Shown here: piece by piece, positions 41,101-49,736 of the stretch | How positions within the stretch are numbered: the stretch's first letter is position 1 | Layout: the number at the start of each line of letters is the position of its first letter | Source: DASZBX01 sp035943635 | Lineage (GTDB): Bacteria; Actinomycetota; Actinomycetes; Streptomycetales; Catenulisporaceae | Reading direction: 5' to 3' | NCBI GenBank assembly: GCA_035943635.1 | Contig: DASZBX010000065.1 | Location: forward strand, 1 to 64,000 | Length of the DNA stretch: 64,000 nt | Program-made: the position numbers and the translations under genes | The notes under the pieces: generated by a model | What the model saw: the letters and a program-made list of their open reading frames with translations, nothing else | Database searches by the model: none | Told to the model about the DNA's origin: nothing

Positions 41101-42577
41101 TAAGCAGGTCAAGATAGACCTGATCCGACTCAGACCCGGTAATCGCGTCATGGTGCGCACCATAAAGCAGCTGACGCCAAGCCTTATCCAGAGCCGCATA
41201 CGGATACGGCGCCCCCGACCCGGAATTCGCCGCAATTGTCGCAAACTTCTCCGCGTCGATCAGCAACGCCTCGGCATGCCGATGCGCCTGCTTCGTATCA
41301 ATGAACGAAACATCCTTACCCGTATAAACAGGGTTCATATCCCGAGTCTGCGCCACAGCAGAGCGCCCCTCGGCAGCCAACTGCGCCCGCACCGCCGCGA
41401 AGAACTCCCGCGGCAACGCACACACGAACCGTGGCCACACATACCGCTCAGCCCAGTCCCGATGAATATCCGTAACCCACTTGGCCGGCGGAGTGTAGTC
41501 GGTACCCACCGGCAGCAGCACGTTGCGAGTCGCCGCAACCTTCTTCATCAACAGGAACAACTCATACACAGCACTCTCCGCCGACGCCAGATCCGGCGCA
41601 GAGTCGATCCGCCAACCCGCCGAGTAGTGCGCAGGCATGTAGTGCGTCAAAACCCCATGCCCAGACGGCGAAACCCACTCGAACTCCGACGAGAACTGCA
41701 TGGTCGACGGATCGCCCCACCCCTCCTCCCGCGGCTCATGCGTCCACAACATCGGCCCCCACTGATGAAACGGCCCACGCGCCCAAGACGACGAGTCCAG
41801 CCCCGCATCCGCAACCAACCCAGGAAACTGCGGATCATGCCCGAACACATCCAACTGCCAGGCAGTACGCGGGTCGCCGCCGATCACGTCGCCCTGAAAC
41901 CCGACCCCGTACACAAGATTGCGGATGGTGGCCTCGGCACTGGTGAGATTGGTACTCGGCTCGTTGTACGTACCGCCCATCAACTCCAACCGGCCCTCAG
42001 CCAACAGTCTACTGATATACGCGCGATCCCCAGGATGCGCGTCCCAGTAAGGCTTGAGGTAATCCAGCTCAGCAAGCACGAACTTGTACTCCGGCTCCCG
42101 CCGAGCCGTCTCCAGATGCAACGCGATCAGGTCGAACCCGGTCTGCTGAACATCACCCCGATACTCCTGCGCCGAACCCTCGATCGAGTCCCAGGTTGTG
42201 GTGTACGCCGCCTGCGTGTTCCACCACACCGGGTCGTAGTGGAAGTGCGACACCATCCACACGGTCCACCCCGGCTCCGCGACCGTGAGCACACCGTCCG
42301 CCTGCACGCGATCGCCGCCCGACGCCTCAACCGTGACCGTGATCGGGATCTCCTGGCCCGCCAAGGCATTTTCCACAGTCACACCCACCTCCACCGGCCA
42401 CCCGCCCCCGCCCACCTCGCCGAGCACCTCGCTACGGGCCTCACCGCTCACCCCCGCCCCGGCCACCCGAACCAGCAGTTCCCCGGCCGGAGCATCCACC
42501 TCAACCCGCACCACCTGCCGCGGCTCCTGCTCGCTCCCGATGAACAGATCGGTCGAAACGACCAGCGCGATACGCAT
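38192..42577 (-). CDS. GH38-type alpha-mannosidase, large multidomain
   Basis: A 1461-aa retaining alpha-mannosidase of family GH38. A short beta-rich N-terminal domain (about 1-100) precedes the catalytic domain. The latter shows the zinc-binding MVSHFHYDPVWW near residue 108, WQLDVFGHDPQFPGL with the likely nucleophile Asp near 245, and the family-typical YGAHHDAITGSESDQVY near 475. Mid and C-terminal all-beta domains follow, including a NEW3-like domain at the end (about 1350-1461). There is no signal peptide, so it should act in the cytoplasm on imported mannosides. It is preceded by ABC importer genes on the same strand and overlaps the 193-aa gene by four bases. The coding strand is strongly G/T-skewed compared with the PKS genes. 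Confidence 0.92.
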   Translation of the reverse strand: MRIALVVSTDLFIGSEQEPRQVVRVEVDAPAGELLVRVAGAGVSGEARSEVLGEVGGGGWPVEVGVTVENALAGQEIPITVTVEASGGDRVQADGVLTVAEPGWTVWMVSHFHYDPVWWNTQAAYTTTWDSIEGSAQEYRGDVQQTGFDLIALHLETARREPEYKFVLAELDYLKPYWDAHPGDRAYISRLLAEGRLELMGGTYNEPSTNLTSAEATIRNLVYGVGFQGDVIGGDPRTAWQLDVFGHDPQFPGLVADAGLDSSSWARGPFHQWGPMLWTHEPREEGWGDPSTMQFSSEFEWVSPSGHGVLTHYMPAHYSAGWRIDSAPDLASAESAVYELFLLMKKVAATRNVLLPVGTDYTPPAKWVTDIHRDWAERYVWPRFVCALPREFFAAVRAQLAAEGRSAVAQTRDMNPVYTGKDVSFIDTKQAHRHAEALLIDAEKFATIAANSGSGAPYPYAALDKAWRQLLYGAHHDAITGSESDQVYLDLLTGWREAHDLARGVLDRALSSLAGDSEESGAGEWRGGDGAESESRYVTVFNPSSWPRTDLVRARVEFGVPGSVGIEGVAVFDDAGASVPVLLEHPAWHESGDGGSGGLASVDVVFLGVDVPAIGHRTWRVTGTSEATEIGWSARSGNVIENEHHRIVVDPARGGCVSEFFDKDAARQVLQDGRVGNELLVYEEYPAHPKWNEGPWHLVPDGRVDGSAGAAAESVAVSECAIGWRITVTGRIGPVRHTQELTLWHGLDRVDATTHVDEFEGKDQLLRVRWPVAIPGALPVSEVADAVVGRGFGLIDVDSASNPWTLDNPANHWFALSSTARVVVEDLDGRVGAVRALGIAEIVAADGVAAAGDSARELSVALVRQGVTATCSTGTGARYGRLAVDSNLPDVRIALGGPELNPFTAQVLAGAPGEYRAELERQLAAGGSARVWVPAGRPLGEVWVPGADLTGVDALPVLILADGGSGGDGGGAVGVGAVAALVADLEDAVVTVRQAGDLAVVAAAGEAGLDDFTVGMVNRGTPGFAVDGSGALHLSLLRSCTGWPSGVWIDPPRRTAPDGSNFQQQHWSHSFDYALVTGAGDWRAARLVTRGHDVNHPLLAAVGEGPVGSRGYVTLEPAGDVVLAALKAGGNPHANGLTPDSSPGRVTARVYQATGSAVTAELGLWAEPVAAHAADLIERAGGEALVTQGSSVRIDLDGAGIRQALVELPAVDVGSGGGRAGALCVEPFQPVYTRYWLHNTGPAPMGNMPVAVHLSPTVVAVGGEVGEVELAVTVAGDLVAEQMKGTVTLHGPEGWRVEPGELDYLIEPRGHAEFRVRVAPPVAVEPGVYWLRARTARDGTEYEDVARLLVGTDQAETVTARVVGGSLSLRPGQCAELVVELENDAASDVPVQAQLVSPWHTWELFPEWNSGVEVPARGRARLSFPVRVPHSVRAGRWWAVVKVAHGGRLYYTEVVSVEVSR

Positions 42578-42648
42578 CGATCCAGACTCCTAGCTGACTC
42601 GTACCCTGATTGCCTGACTGCCTGACCGCCTGACCGCCTGACCGCCGA

Positions 42649-43605
42649 TCAGCCCTTGACCGCACCGGTGAGGTTGAACGCCCCACCCAGGAACTTCGAC
42701 AACACGCCGTAGAGCATGACCACAGGCGCGGTGTAAATGATCGAGAACGCGGCCAGCTGCCCATAGGCGACCTGCCCGTACTGCGAGAAGAAGGTATAGA
42801 TCGTCACCGAAGCCGGCTGCTTCTCCGGGCTGAGCAACAGGATGAACGGGATGAAGAAGTTCCCCCACTGCATCACGAAGGTGAAGATGAACACCACCAC
42901 GATCCCGGGCGCCATCAACGGCAACACGATCCGCCAGAGCGACTGGAACCAGTTCGCCCCGTCCGTCCACGCTGCCTCCTCCAGGGAGACCGGCACGCCG
43001 TCCATGAAATTCTTCGTCATCCAGATCGCGAACGGCAGCGAACTGGCCGCCATGAACAGGATGGTCGCCGGAATCGAGTCGGTCAGATTGAACCGGGCGT
43101 ACAGCGAATAGACCGGCACCATCACCGCGGTGATCGGCAGACCGGTCGCGAACAGGATCGTGTACAGGAACGACTTACGGAACCGCAAATGGAACCGAGA
43201 CAACGGATACGCAGCCAGAGCCGCCGCCGCAACCGTCAGCAACGCGGTCCCCCCGGACAGAATCAGGGAGTTGAGCATAGGCCGGAACACGGTGTCCACG
43301 GTCAGCACCGCACTGAAGTTCGCCAGAGTGAAGTGCCAAGTCGGAGCGGCCGACAAACCCGAGCCGGTCTCCACCGACGACAGGATCAGCCAGGCGAAAG
43401 GCAGCAGAAAGACCACGAACAACAGCAGCAGCGCAAGATTCGAGGCCAACGCCGCCGGCCCGCGCGTAGGCGAGGTGATCCCGGCAGCCGGACTCGGCCC
43501 CCGCCCCACCCACCGACCACGCCGCCCGGCAGCGGCCTTACCGCCGGCGCTACCAGCACCAGCACCGATCGACCCGACTCCCGCAGCAGCATCCGCGGCG
43601 CTCAT
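42649..43605 (-). CDS. Carbohydrate ABC transporter permease (MalG/CUT1 type)
   Basis: A 318-aa inner-membrane permease with a disordered Gly/Ala/Arg-rich cytoplasmic tail of about 50 residues, then six hydrophobic helices. The EAA loop that contacts the ATPase reads LEEAAWTDGANWFQSLWRIVLPLMAPG (from about residue 208; EEAAxxDGA...G pattern). The ATG overlaps the stop of the upstream permease (ATGA). It pairs with the MalF-type permease and the lipoprotein. As usual for actinobacterial CUT1 systems no ATPase is encoded here; a shared MsiK-type ATPase elsewhere probably energises it. Confidence 0.93.
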   Translation of the reverse strand: MSAADAAAGVGSIGAGAGSAGGKAAAGRRGRWVGRGPSPAAGITSPTRGPAALASNLALLLLFVVFLLPFAWLILSSVETGSGLSAAPTWHFTLANFSAVLTVDTVFRPMLNSLILSGGTALLTVAAAALAAYPLSRFHLRFRKSFLYTILFATGLPITAVMVPVYSLYARFNLTDSIPATILFMAASSLPFAIWMTKNFMDGVPVSLEEAAWTDGANWFQSLWRIVLPLMAPGIVVVFIFTFVMQWGNFFIPFILLLSPEKQPASVTIYTFFSQYGQVAYGQLAAFSIIYTAPVVMLYGVLSKFLGGAFNLTGAVKG

Positions 43606-44531
43606 ACATCCTCCAGTTTGATCAGCCGCAGATAAATCAGCGAGAACAAAGCCCCAAGCACCAGCAACACCAAGGCCATCGCCGTGCCATACCCAAGCTG
43701 GTAGAACTGAAATGCCTGCTCGTACATGTACAAAGGCGTGGTCTCACTCGCATTGCCGGGCCCGCCGCCCGTCATCACATAGATCAACCCGAAACTGGCC
43801 AACGTCTGCAGCGTGATCAACATCAGATTGCTGACAATGGCCCGCCGGATCAGCGGCAGGGTGACGTAACGCAGCCGAGCCCGCCCCGAAGCGCCGTCGA
43901 CGGCGGCGGCCTCCAGCAACTCCGGCGGCACGTCCGACAGCGCCGCCGAATACACGAGCATCGAGAAAGCCGTACCCCGCCACGTGTTGGCAAGAATCAC
44001 CGCAATCATCGGCGCACTGTAGAGCCAGTCCTGCGACAGCCCGAAGTGCCCGATCAGGGAGTTGAGCGTCCCGGTCTTGTACAAGAACGCATACCAGGCG
44101 AACCCGGCCACCAATTCCGGCACCACCCACGCGCCGACCACCAACCCGGTGATCGACGTACGCACCACCCGCCGACGCCCGCGCAGCAACAACGCGAGCA
44201 GCAGCCCGAGACAGTTCTGCCCGATCACCGCAGACCCGACCACGAACAACACAGTCAACTCAAGCGACTTGATGAACGCCGGATCGGCGAACATCCGCCG
44301 GAAGTTCGCAAGCCCGGTGAAGTGCACCGTAGCCGAACCGGACAGCGCCATATCAGTGAACGCCGTATACACGCTCCACAACAACGGCCCGGCAAAGAAG
44401 ATCACCAACAGCGCCAGAGCCGGCACCAGCGGCCCCAGACGCCCGAGCAGTCGGCGGCCGCGGCGCGGGCCGCGCGCACCCCCGGAAGGGATGCGCGCAG
44501 CCTGCCGCGGCGACTGGGTCGCCACTGTCAT
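43602..44531 (-). CDS. Carbohydrate ABC transporter permease (MalF/CUT1 type)
   Basis: A 309-aa permease with a basic N-terminal tail, six membrane helices and an EAA loop ELLEAAAVDGASGRARLRYVTLPLI (from about residue 205). The ATG overlaps the stop of the solute-binding protein gene (ATGA) and its own stop overlaps the next start, so the importer is translated as a coupled unit. Its substrate is probably a manno-oligosaccharide, judged only from the neighbouring alpha-mannosidase. Confidence 0.93.
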   Translation of the reverse strand: MTVATQSPRQAARIPSGGARGPRRGRRLLGRLGPLVPALALLVIFFAGPLLWSVYTAFTDMALSGSATVHFTGLANFRRMFADPAFIKSLELTVLFVVGSAVIGQNCLGLLLALLLRGRRRVVRTSITGLVVGAWVVPELVAGFAWYAFLYKTGTLNSLIGHFGLSQDWLYSAPMIAVILANTWRGTAFSMLVYSAALSDVPPELLEAAAVDGASGRARLRYVTLPLIRRAIVSNLMLITLQTLASFGLIYVMTGGGPGNASETTPLYMYEQAFQFYQLGYGTAMALVLLVLGALFSLIYLRLIKLEDV

Positions 44532-45895
44532 GAGCCCGAACCCGCGGCCACGTTGGACGGCCCGGCGATACTCGAAACCTGACTGGCCAGCCCGGACATC
44601 GCCGCCGAGGGCGAGGACTGCCCCGTCATCACCGCCTCCATCGCCACCTGGATCTGGTCCGAGATCTGCGGATACACCGGGTAGGCGGGCCGGAAGTGAG
44701 TCACCTTGACCAGGTTCGTGAAGAACCCGAGAGTCGGATTCGCCGCCAGGTACTTGGGATCCGAGGCCACGTCCGCCCGCTCGGCGATCTGACTGGCGAT
44801 GATGTCGTAGTTCAGCGAGTTGTCCTTGTTCTCGGCCAGCGAGACGAAGTCGAACGCAGCCTGCTTATTCGACGAGTGCGATCCGACCGACAGCACCCAG
44901 CCGCCGGACATGCTCGTGGTCCCGGAGCCCTGGCCGTCCTGGGTGGGCATCGCGGCCACGCCCATCGTGGTGGACCAGGCCGGCCACGGCTTGGCCCCGC
45001 CGGTGATCCAGTTGCCGGTCACCCAGGAGCCGTCCAGGTCGATGGCCAGCTTGCCGTTGGGAATCAGGTCGGTGGCCACCGTGCTGCCGAAGTTCGGGTT
45101 CAGCGCGTCCTGCACGTCCGGCGCCAGACCGGTGCTGTAGATCGTGTTGATGAACCCGAGCGAGTCCAGCATCCCGGTCGAGGACGGCGTCCACTTCTTC
45201 GTGCTCGTGTCGTACAACTGGTTGCCGGTGCCGTAGAGCAGCATCTCAAGGCCCTGCATGGTCGCGCCCTCGCCGGCGCCCTTGCCGGAGTAGACGTTGA
45301 GCGGCGTCACCCCGGGCAGCTTGGCCTTGATCGTCCGGGCCGCGGCCAGCACGTCGTCCCAGCTCTTGGGCTGCCACGGAACCGAAAGCCCGGCCTGCTT
45401 GAACAGGTCCTTGTTGTAGTAAAGCGCGCGGGTATCAGTGCCCATAGGCACGCCGTACGTCTTGCCGTCCGAGCCGACCGCCGCGCTCTTGGCCGCCGTG
45501 GAGAACTGGCTCCAGTCGCTCCAGCTGGACAGGTAGGAGTCGAGCGGCGCGAGGTACCCGGCCTGGATGTCCGAGTTGACCAGGAAGGTGTCCTCGTACA
45601 TGACGTCCGGCGCGGTCGACGCCGAGCGGTTCATCAGGGTCAGCTTGGTGTAGTAGTCGTTCTCCGAGGCCTGGATCGGCTCCAGCTTGACCGTGTAGCC
45701 CGGGTGCGCCTTCTCGTACTGGGTCTTGACCAGCTGCATCTGGGTGTTGAGCTGGGTGAAGTCGCCGAATTCCTGATAGGCCACGGTGATGGTCTTCGAA
45801 CCGGCCGAAGATCCGGAACTGGAGCAGCCGGCCAGGACGCCCGTTCCGAGTATCAGCGCGGCCGCGGCGGCCACGACTCTGGTTCTTGCCTGCAT
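44528..45895 (-). CDS. Sugar ABC transporter substrate-binding lipoprotein
   Basis: A 455-aa extracellular solute-binding protein (family 1). The signal peptide ends with lipobox LAGC (Cys23), giving a membrane-anchored lipoprotein, followed by a Ser/Gly linker. The mature domain has the periplasmic-binding fold pattern KTITVAYQEFGDFTQ and LDLDGSWVTGNW-like text common in CUT1 binding proteins. GAGGAG lies six bases upstream of the ATG. It is the first gene of the importer-mannosidase operon and is transcribed away from the ROK repressor. Confidence 0.94.
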   Translation of the reverse strand: MQARTRVVAAAAALILGTGVLAGCSSSGSSAGSKTITVAYQEFGDFTQLNTQMQLVKTQYEKAHPGYTVKLEPIQASENDYYTKLTLMNRSASTAPDVMYEDTFLVNSDIQAGYLAPLDSYLSSWSDWSQFSTAAKSAAVGSDGKTYGVPMGTDTRALYYNKDLFKQAGLSVPWQPKSWDDVLAAARTIKAKLPGVTPLNVYSGKGAGEGATMQGLEMLLYGTGNQLYDTSTKKWTPSSTGMLDSLGFINTIYSTGLAPDVQDALNPNFGSTVATDLIPNGKLAIDLDGSWVTGNWITGGAKPWPAWSTTMGVAAMPTQDGQGSGTTSMSGGWVLSVGSHSSNKQAAFDFVSLAENKDNSLNYDIIASQIAERADVASDPKYLAANPTLGFFTNLVKVTHFRPAYPVYPQISDQIQVAMEAVMTGQSSPSAAMSGLASQVSSIAGPSNVAAGSGS

Positions 45896-46226
45896 GGAGA
45901 ACTCCTCGCTACCCGAGAGGGCACTGAAGGTTGTTCTGACGGTTGGAGCGTGAACGTAACTCCATTTGATTTACATAGTCAATACGTCCGGGCAATATTG
46001 CAGCAACCGCACCAAGCCGAGGAGCCAACCCCAGACACAGCCCACGATATCCGGACAAACAGCCTGAGAATGTGCTTCACTCGACCGGGATCGCCGGCCC
46101 GGAGGTCCCTGTCCGACCCGCACTTTCCGTGATAAATCTATTTGACATACATCGAACGCCGGAGCTGGCCGGAGATGTAGCCTCGGGACCACCGGTCCGT
46201 CGAGGGGTCAGGGTCAGGAGACAGCA
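45896..46226. promoter_or_regulatory. Divergent control region of the mannoside operon and ROK regulator
   Basis: 331 bases between divergent starts, with two AT-rich islands that resemble each other: ATTTGATTTACATAGTCAA (45964-45982), about 70 bases from the lipoprotein start, and CTATTTGACATACATCG (46139-46155), about 75 bases from the ROK start. Each contains a TTGAC-like hexamer. They are good candidates for overlapping promoters and ROK operators at both ends of the region. Confidence 0.5.
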
Positions 46227-47477
46227 ATGCGCCCACAGGTGGGAACCAACCTGCCGAAAGTCGGCAACTACAACCAGAACGTGGTTCTGGACACGATCCG
46301 CTCGCTGGGCGCGACCAGCCGGGTCGAGCTCGCCGACCGCACCGGGCTGACCGCGCAGACGATCTCCGTCATCGTCCGCCGCCTGCTGTCCGACGGACTG
46401 GTCCGCGAGGACGGCGCCCAGCCCTCGGCCGGCCCGACCGGCGGCGGCAAGCCGCGCACCACGCTGCGGGTCGAGCCGTCGGCCGGCTACGCCGTGGGCA
46501 TCCACTTCGACCCCGGCCGCATCTCGGCCGTGCTGGTGGACCTGTCCGGCCGGATCATCACCACCGCCAAGTACGACATACACGACTCGCTCCAGCCCGA
46601 AGACGCCGCGGCCCTGATGGGCAAGGCCGCCCGCAAGGTGATCCGGGACGGCCGGATCCCGGCCAAACGGGTGCTCGGCGTCGGCCTGGCCTGCCCCGGC
46701 CCGATCGACCAGGACCTGGGCCTGGTCCTGTTCCCGCCGCGGTTGACCGGCTGGGGCCGGGTGCCGCTGGAGAGCCTGCTGCACGAGAGCACCGGCTACC
46801 CGGTGACCATCGACAACGACGCCACCGCCGCCGCCATCGGCGAACGCTGGTCCGGCCTGGCCAGGGACATCGGCGGCTTCGCGTACATCTACATGGGCAC
46901 CGGCATCGGCGGCGGCCTGTACCTGAACAACCAGGTCTACCGCGGCTCCTTCCGCAACGCCGCCGAGATCGGCCACATCACGGTCGTCCCGGACGGCCCG
47001 GAGTGCTACTGCGGCAACCACGGCTGCCTGGAGGCGGTGGCGTGCCCCGCGGCCATGGTCGCCGAGGCGCACGAACTGCTGACGGCCGGCGGCGAGAGCA
47101 CCCTGGCGAAGGCGTTCCGGCGCGACCCCGCCCTGGTCGACCACACCGCCCTGTGCGCCGCCGCCGACGAGGGCGATCCGCTGGCCCGCACGGTGGTCGA
47201 CCGGGTCGCCGGCCAGCTGGCCGACGTCGCCGTGGGCATCGCGAACATGCTCGACATCGAACTCATCGTGCTCGGCGGCCCCGCCCTGGGCCCGGTCGGC
47301 GAGGTCTACCGGGCCGCCGTGGCCGAGGCGCTCGAAAGCCGCCCGATCGCCCGCCGGATCCACCAGACCCAGGTCAGCCTCTCCCCCGCCGCCCGCGACG
47401 CCGGGGCCGTGGGCGCGGCGTCGCTGGTCTTCCACCGCGCCTTCGCGCCCCAACTGGCCGTACTGCTCAGCCGCTGA
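46227..47477 (+). CDS. ROK family transcriptional regulator (XylR/NagC type)
   Basis: A 416-aa sugar-responsive repressor. AGGAG lies six bases upstream of the ATG. The N-terminal winged HTH (NQNVVLDTIRSLGATSRVEL, then TAQTISVIVRRLLSDGLV, about 15-65) is followed by a ROK sugar-binding domain with the TGIGGGLYLNN loop and the zinc motif CYCGNHGCLEA (about 262-272). It is divergent from the importer-mannosidase operon, so it most likely represses it and responds to mannose or a mannoside. It sits 32 bases upstream of a ROK kinase gene on the same strand. Confidence 0.93.
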   Translation: MRPQVGTNLPKVGNYNQNVVLDTIRSLGATSRVELADRTGLTAQTISVIVRRLLSDGLVREDGAQPSAGPTGGGKPRTTLRVEPSAGYAVGIHFDPGRISAVLVDLSGRIITTAKYDIHDSLQPEDAAALMGKAARKVIRDGRIPAKRVLGVGLACPGPIDQDLGLVLFPPRLTGWGRVPLESLLHESTGYPVTIDNDATAAAIGERWSGLARDIGGFAYIYMGTGIGGGLYLNNQVYRGSFRNAAEIGHITVVPDGPECYCGNHGCLEAVACPAAMVAEAHELLTAGGESTLAKAFRRDPALVDHTALCAAADEGDPLARTVVDRVAGQLADVAVGIANMLDIELIVLGGPALGPVGEVYRAAVAEALESRPIARRIHQTQVSLSPAARDAGAVGAASLVFHRAFAPQLAVLLSR

Positions 47478-47509
47478 CGTGTCCTGACCCACCGACGAGA
47501 GGAACCACC

Positions 47510-48472
47510 GTGACCGACGCCGCCCCGTCCGCCCCGTCCGCCCTGGCGATCGACATCGGGGGAACGAAGCTGGCCGCCGCGCTGGTAGGCCCGGACGGAA
47601 CGGTCCGCCGCCGGGCCGAGACGCCGACCCCCGCCGTCCCCGCGGGCCAGGGCGCGGCGGTCGCCGAGGCGCTGCTCGGCCTGGCCGCGCAGGTGGTCGG
47701 CACGGAACGCCCGGTGGCCGTCGGCGTGGCCTGCGCCGGACCGCTGGACCTGACCGCGGGCACCGCCAGCCCGGTGAACATCCCGGCCTGGCACGGATTC
47801 CCGCTGCGCGACACCATGCACGAGGCCTTCCCCGGCGCGACCTGCGTCCTGGTCGGGGACGCGATCGCCGCGGCGGTCGGCGAACACTGGCGCGGAGCCG
47901 GCCAGGACGCCCGCTCCCTGCTCGGCATCGTCGTGTCCACCGGCATCGGCGGCGGCTTCGTCCTGGGCGGCCGCGCCTTCGCCGGCCCGACCGGCAACGC
48001 CGGGCACATCGGCCACGTCACCACCGACCTGGACGCCGTCCGCTGCGCCTGCGGAGGCACCGGCTGCGTGGAGGCCCTGGCCAGCGGCCCGTCCATGGTC
48101 CGCTGGGCGGTCGGCCGGGGCTGGCGGTCCGACCGGCCGGCGGCCGGCCAGGACGCCAAGGCCCTGGCCGAGGACGCCCAGGCCGGCCACGCACTCGCCC
48201 TGGCCGCCTTCGACCGCGCCGCCGACGCCCTGGCCTGCGGCATCATGAGCGCGGCGGCCCTGGTGGACCTCGATCTGGTGGTGGTCGGCGGCGGAGTGGC
48301 CGCGGCCGGCCCGATCCTGTTCGACCCGCTGCGCGCCCACCTCAAGCGCCGCGCGAGCCTGGACTTCGTCCGCCGGGTCCGCGCCGTCCCCGGCACCCTG
48401 GGCCGCGACGCCGGCCTGATCGGCGCCGCCCGGTCCGTCCTGCTCGCGCTGGAGGCGGGCGCGGAGGGGTAG
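47510..48472 (+). CDS. ROK family sugar kinase
   Basis: A 320-aa kinase. GTG 47510 is chosen because GAGAGG precedes it by eight bases and the protein then begins with the ATP-binding sequence LAIDIGGTKLAAAL; the longer open frame upstream belongs to the ROK regulator in another frame. It also shows STGIGGGFVLGGR and the zinc-binding CACGGTGCVEALASG. The N-terminus lacks the DNA-binding domain found in the gene before it. It likely phosphorylates a hexose (mannose or glucose type) released by the mannosidase. It is in an operon with the ROK regulator. Confidence 0.92.
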   Translation: MTDAAPSAPSALAIDIGGTKLAAALVGPDGTVRRRAETPTPAVPAGQGAAVAEALLGLAAQVVGTERPVAVGVACAGPLDLTAGTASPVNIPAWHGFPLRDTMHEAFPGATCVLVGDAIAAAVGEHWRGAGQDARSLLGIVVSTGIGGGFVLGGRAFAGPTGNAGHIGHVTTDLDAVRCACGGTGCVEALASGPSMVRWAVGRGWRSDRPAAGQDAKALAEDAQAGHALALAAFDRAADALACGIMSAAALVDLDLVVVGGGVAAAGPILFDPLRAHLKRRASLDFVRRVRAVPGTLGRDAGLIGAARSVLLALEAGAEG

Positions 48473-48688
48473 TGGTCTGGCCAGGTTTTGCCGAATTGTG
48501 GCACCCGGCGTCTTACCGTGGGACCATGTGAGCGCAGCCCAATGCCGGCGGGCGCCGACAGCGGCCAGGTCGCGGCAGCCGGCGAACGGTTAGTGGACGG
48601 TCGCCGTGCGGCCCAGACTGACGCCGGAGCCGCACCGGACCGACGCCGCCGTCCAAGCCGGAACATCGCACTCGAGGGGGACCCTTCC

Positions 48689-49273
48689 ATGTCAGAGCCG
48701 TACGACGCCATCCCGGGCAGTGTCGATCTGGGGGGCCTGCAGTCCTCGGCAAACACCGGCGCCTACCCGTCTCCGCAGGGTCCTTACCCGCCGGTCCAGG
48801 GCTACGACCCCGGATACGCGGCGCAGCAGGGTTCTTACCCGACTGTGCAGTATCCGCAGCAGCAGTATCAGCAGCCGTACGGTCAGGCTTACGGTCAGCC
48901 GTACCCGCCGCAGGGCTATCCGCAGCAGGGCTATCCGCAGCAGTACGGGCAGCAGCCTCAGCCGCAGCCGTACCCTCAGGCGTTCGGGCAGGTGTATCCG
49001 CAGCAGTACGGGGCGCCGTACCCGCCGGTGATGGTCGCCCCGAAGTCGCCGGGGCTCGCCGTCCTCGCCTCGTTCTTCATCCCCGGCCTGGGCTCGATGA
49101 TCAGCGGCCGCGGCGGCACGGGCGCGCTGATCCTCTGCCTGTACGTGGTCAGCTGGTTCCTGATCATCGTGTTCATCGGTATCTTCGGCGTGATCGGCTG
49201 CTGGATCTGGGGCATGGTGCAGGGGTATTCCGACGCCGTGGCGTGGAACCGGAGCCACGGGATCATCAGCTGA
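48689..49273 (+). CDS. Pro/Gln/Tyr-rich small membrane protein (TM2-like C-terminus)
   Basis: A 194-aa protein. The first 120 residues are low-complexity with repeated YPQQGYPQQ and PYGQAYGQPYP units. The last 75 residues hold two hydrophobic helices (SPGLAVLASFFIPGLGSMIS and ALILCLYVVSWFLIIVFIGI), resembling the TM2-domain or DUF5683-like membrane proteins of actinomycetes. GAGGGGGA lies upstream of the ATG, which is why this start is used instead of longer open frames. Function unknown; such proteins may phase-separate or act at the envelope. It is convergent with the next gene. Confidence 0.85.
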   Translation: MSEPYDAIPGSVDLGGLQSSANTGAYPSPQGPYPPVQGYDPGYAAQQGSYPTVQYPQQQYQQPYGQAYGQPYPPQGYPQQGYPQQYGQQPQPQPYPQAFGQVYPQQYGAPYPPVMVAPKSPGLAVLASFFIPGLGSMISGRGGTGALILCLYVVSWFLIIVFIGIFGVIGCWIWGMVQGYSDAVAWNRSHGIIS

Positions 49274-49305
49274 CGGGGGTGGGTGGGGCCTCGGCCAGCG
49301 CTTGC

Positions 49306-49611
49306 TCAGGGCTCGCCCATGGACGCCAGCTGCGACCGCAGGGTATTGAGAATCTGCGCCACGGTCGTGCCGGTCTGCGCGATCTGCCCGGCGATGGACC
49401 GCACCGCGGCGGTGTCGATCGAGAAGCCGGGGCCGGCCGTCCCGTCCGAGCCGCCGGACGAGGAACCGCCGTTCGGCGGCTGTGCGCCGGCGGCCGGGGC
49501 TCCTCCTTCGGTCTCCGTCGAGTACAGCCGGTCGGCGTCCACGCCCGGCGCCGTGAACTGGCCGCCGGAATCCCCTGTGGTCACGCTCATATCCCCAACC
49601 CCGATGCTCAC
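49306..49611 (-). CDS. Small Gly/Ser-rich protein, possibly a truncated WXG100-like protein
   Basis: 101 aa. The first 60 residues are Gly/Ser/Ala-rich and look disordered. The last 40 (FSIDTAAVRSIAGQIAQTGT, then LRSQLASMGEP) look like the first helix of ESX/WXG100-type proteins, in which a Trp-Gly turn normally follows. Here TGA comes directly after MGEP, so the second helix is missing. No signal peptide. It may be real and short, or a truncated gene; no ESX genes are nearby. Confidence 0.6.
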   Translation of the reverse strand: MSIGVGDMSVTTGDSGGQFTAPGVDADRLYSTETEGGAPAAGAQPPNGGSSSGGSDGTAGPGFSIDTAAVRSIAGQIAQTGTTVAQILNTLRSQLASMGEP

Positions 49612-49736
49612 GCGGCCGATCGCGTCGGCCGCCCACTGAATCAGGGTTATTATGGTGGACTCGCCGGGGACGGCGCAACAAACGTTCGGATGCCGCGCAG
49701 GCCATTGACAAGGCCGTTCGAGGAATCAGGGGTCGA

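Noticed and set aside
38243..42625. 1460-codon open frame on the plus strand opposite the mannosidase
   Set aside because: The translation is His/Arg/Pro-rich without motifs; the minus strand carries complete GH38 signatures and a coupled operon structure.
47003..47509. N-terminal extension of the ROK kinase frame
   Set aside because: It overlaps the ROK regulator in another frame and is Arg-rich; a ribosome site and the DIGGTK start place the real start at GTG 47510.
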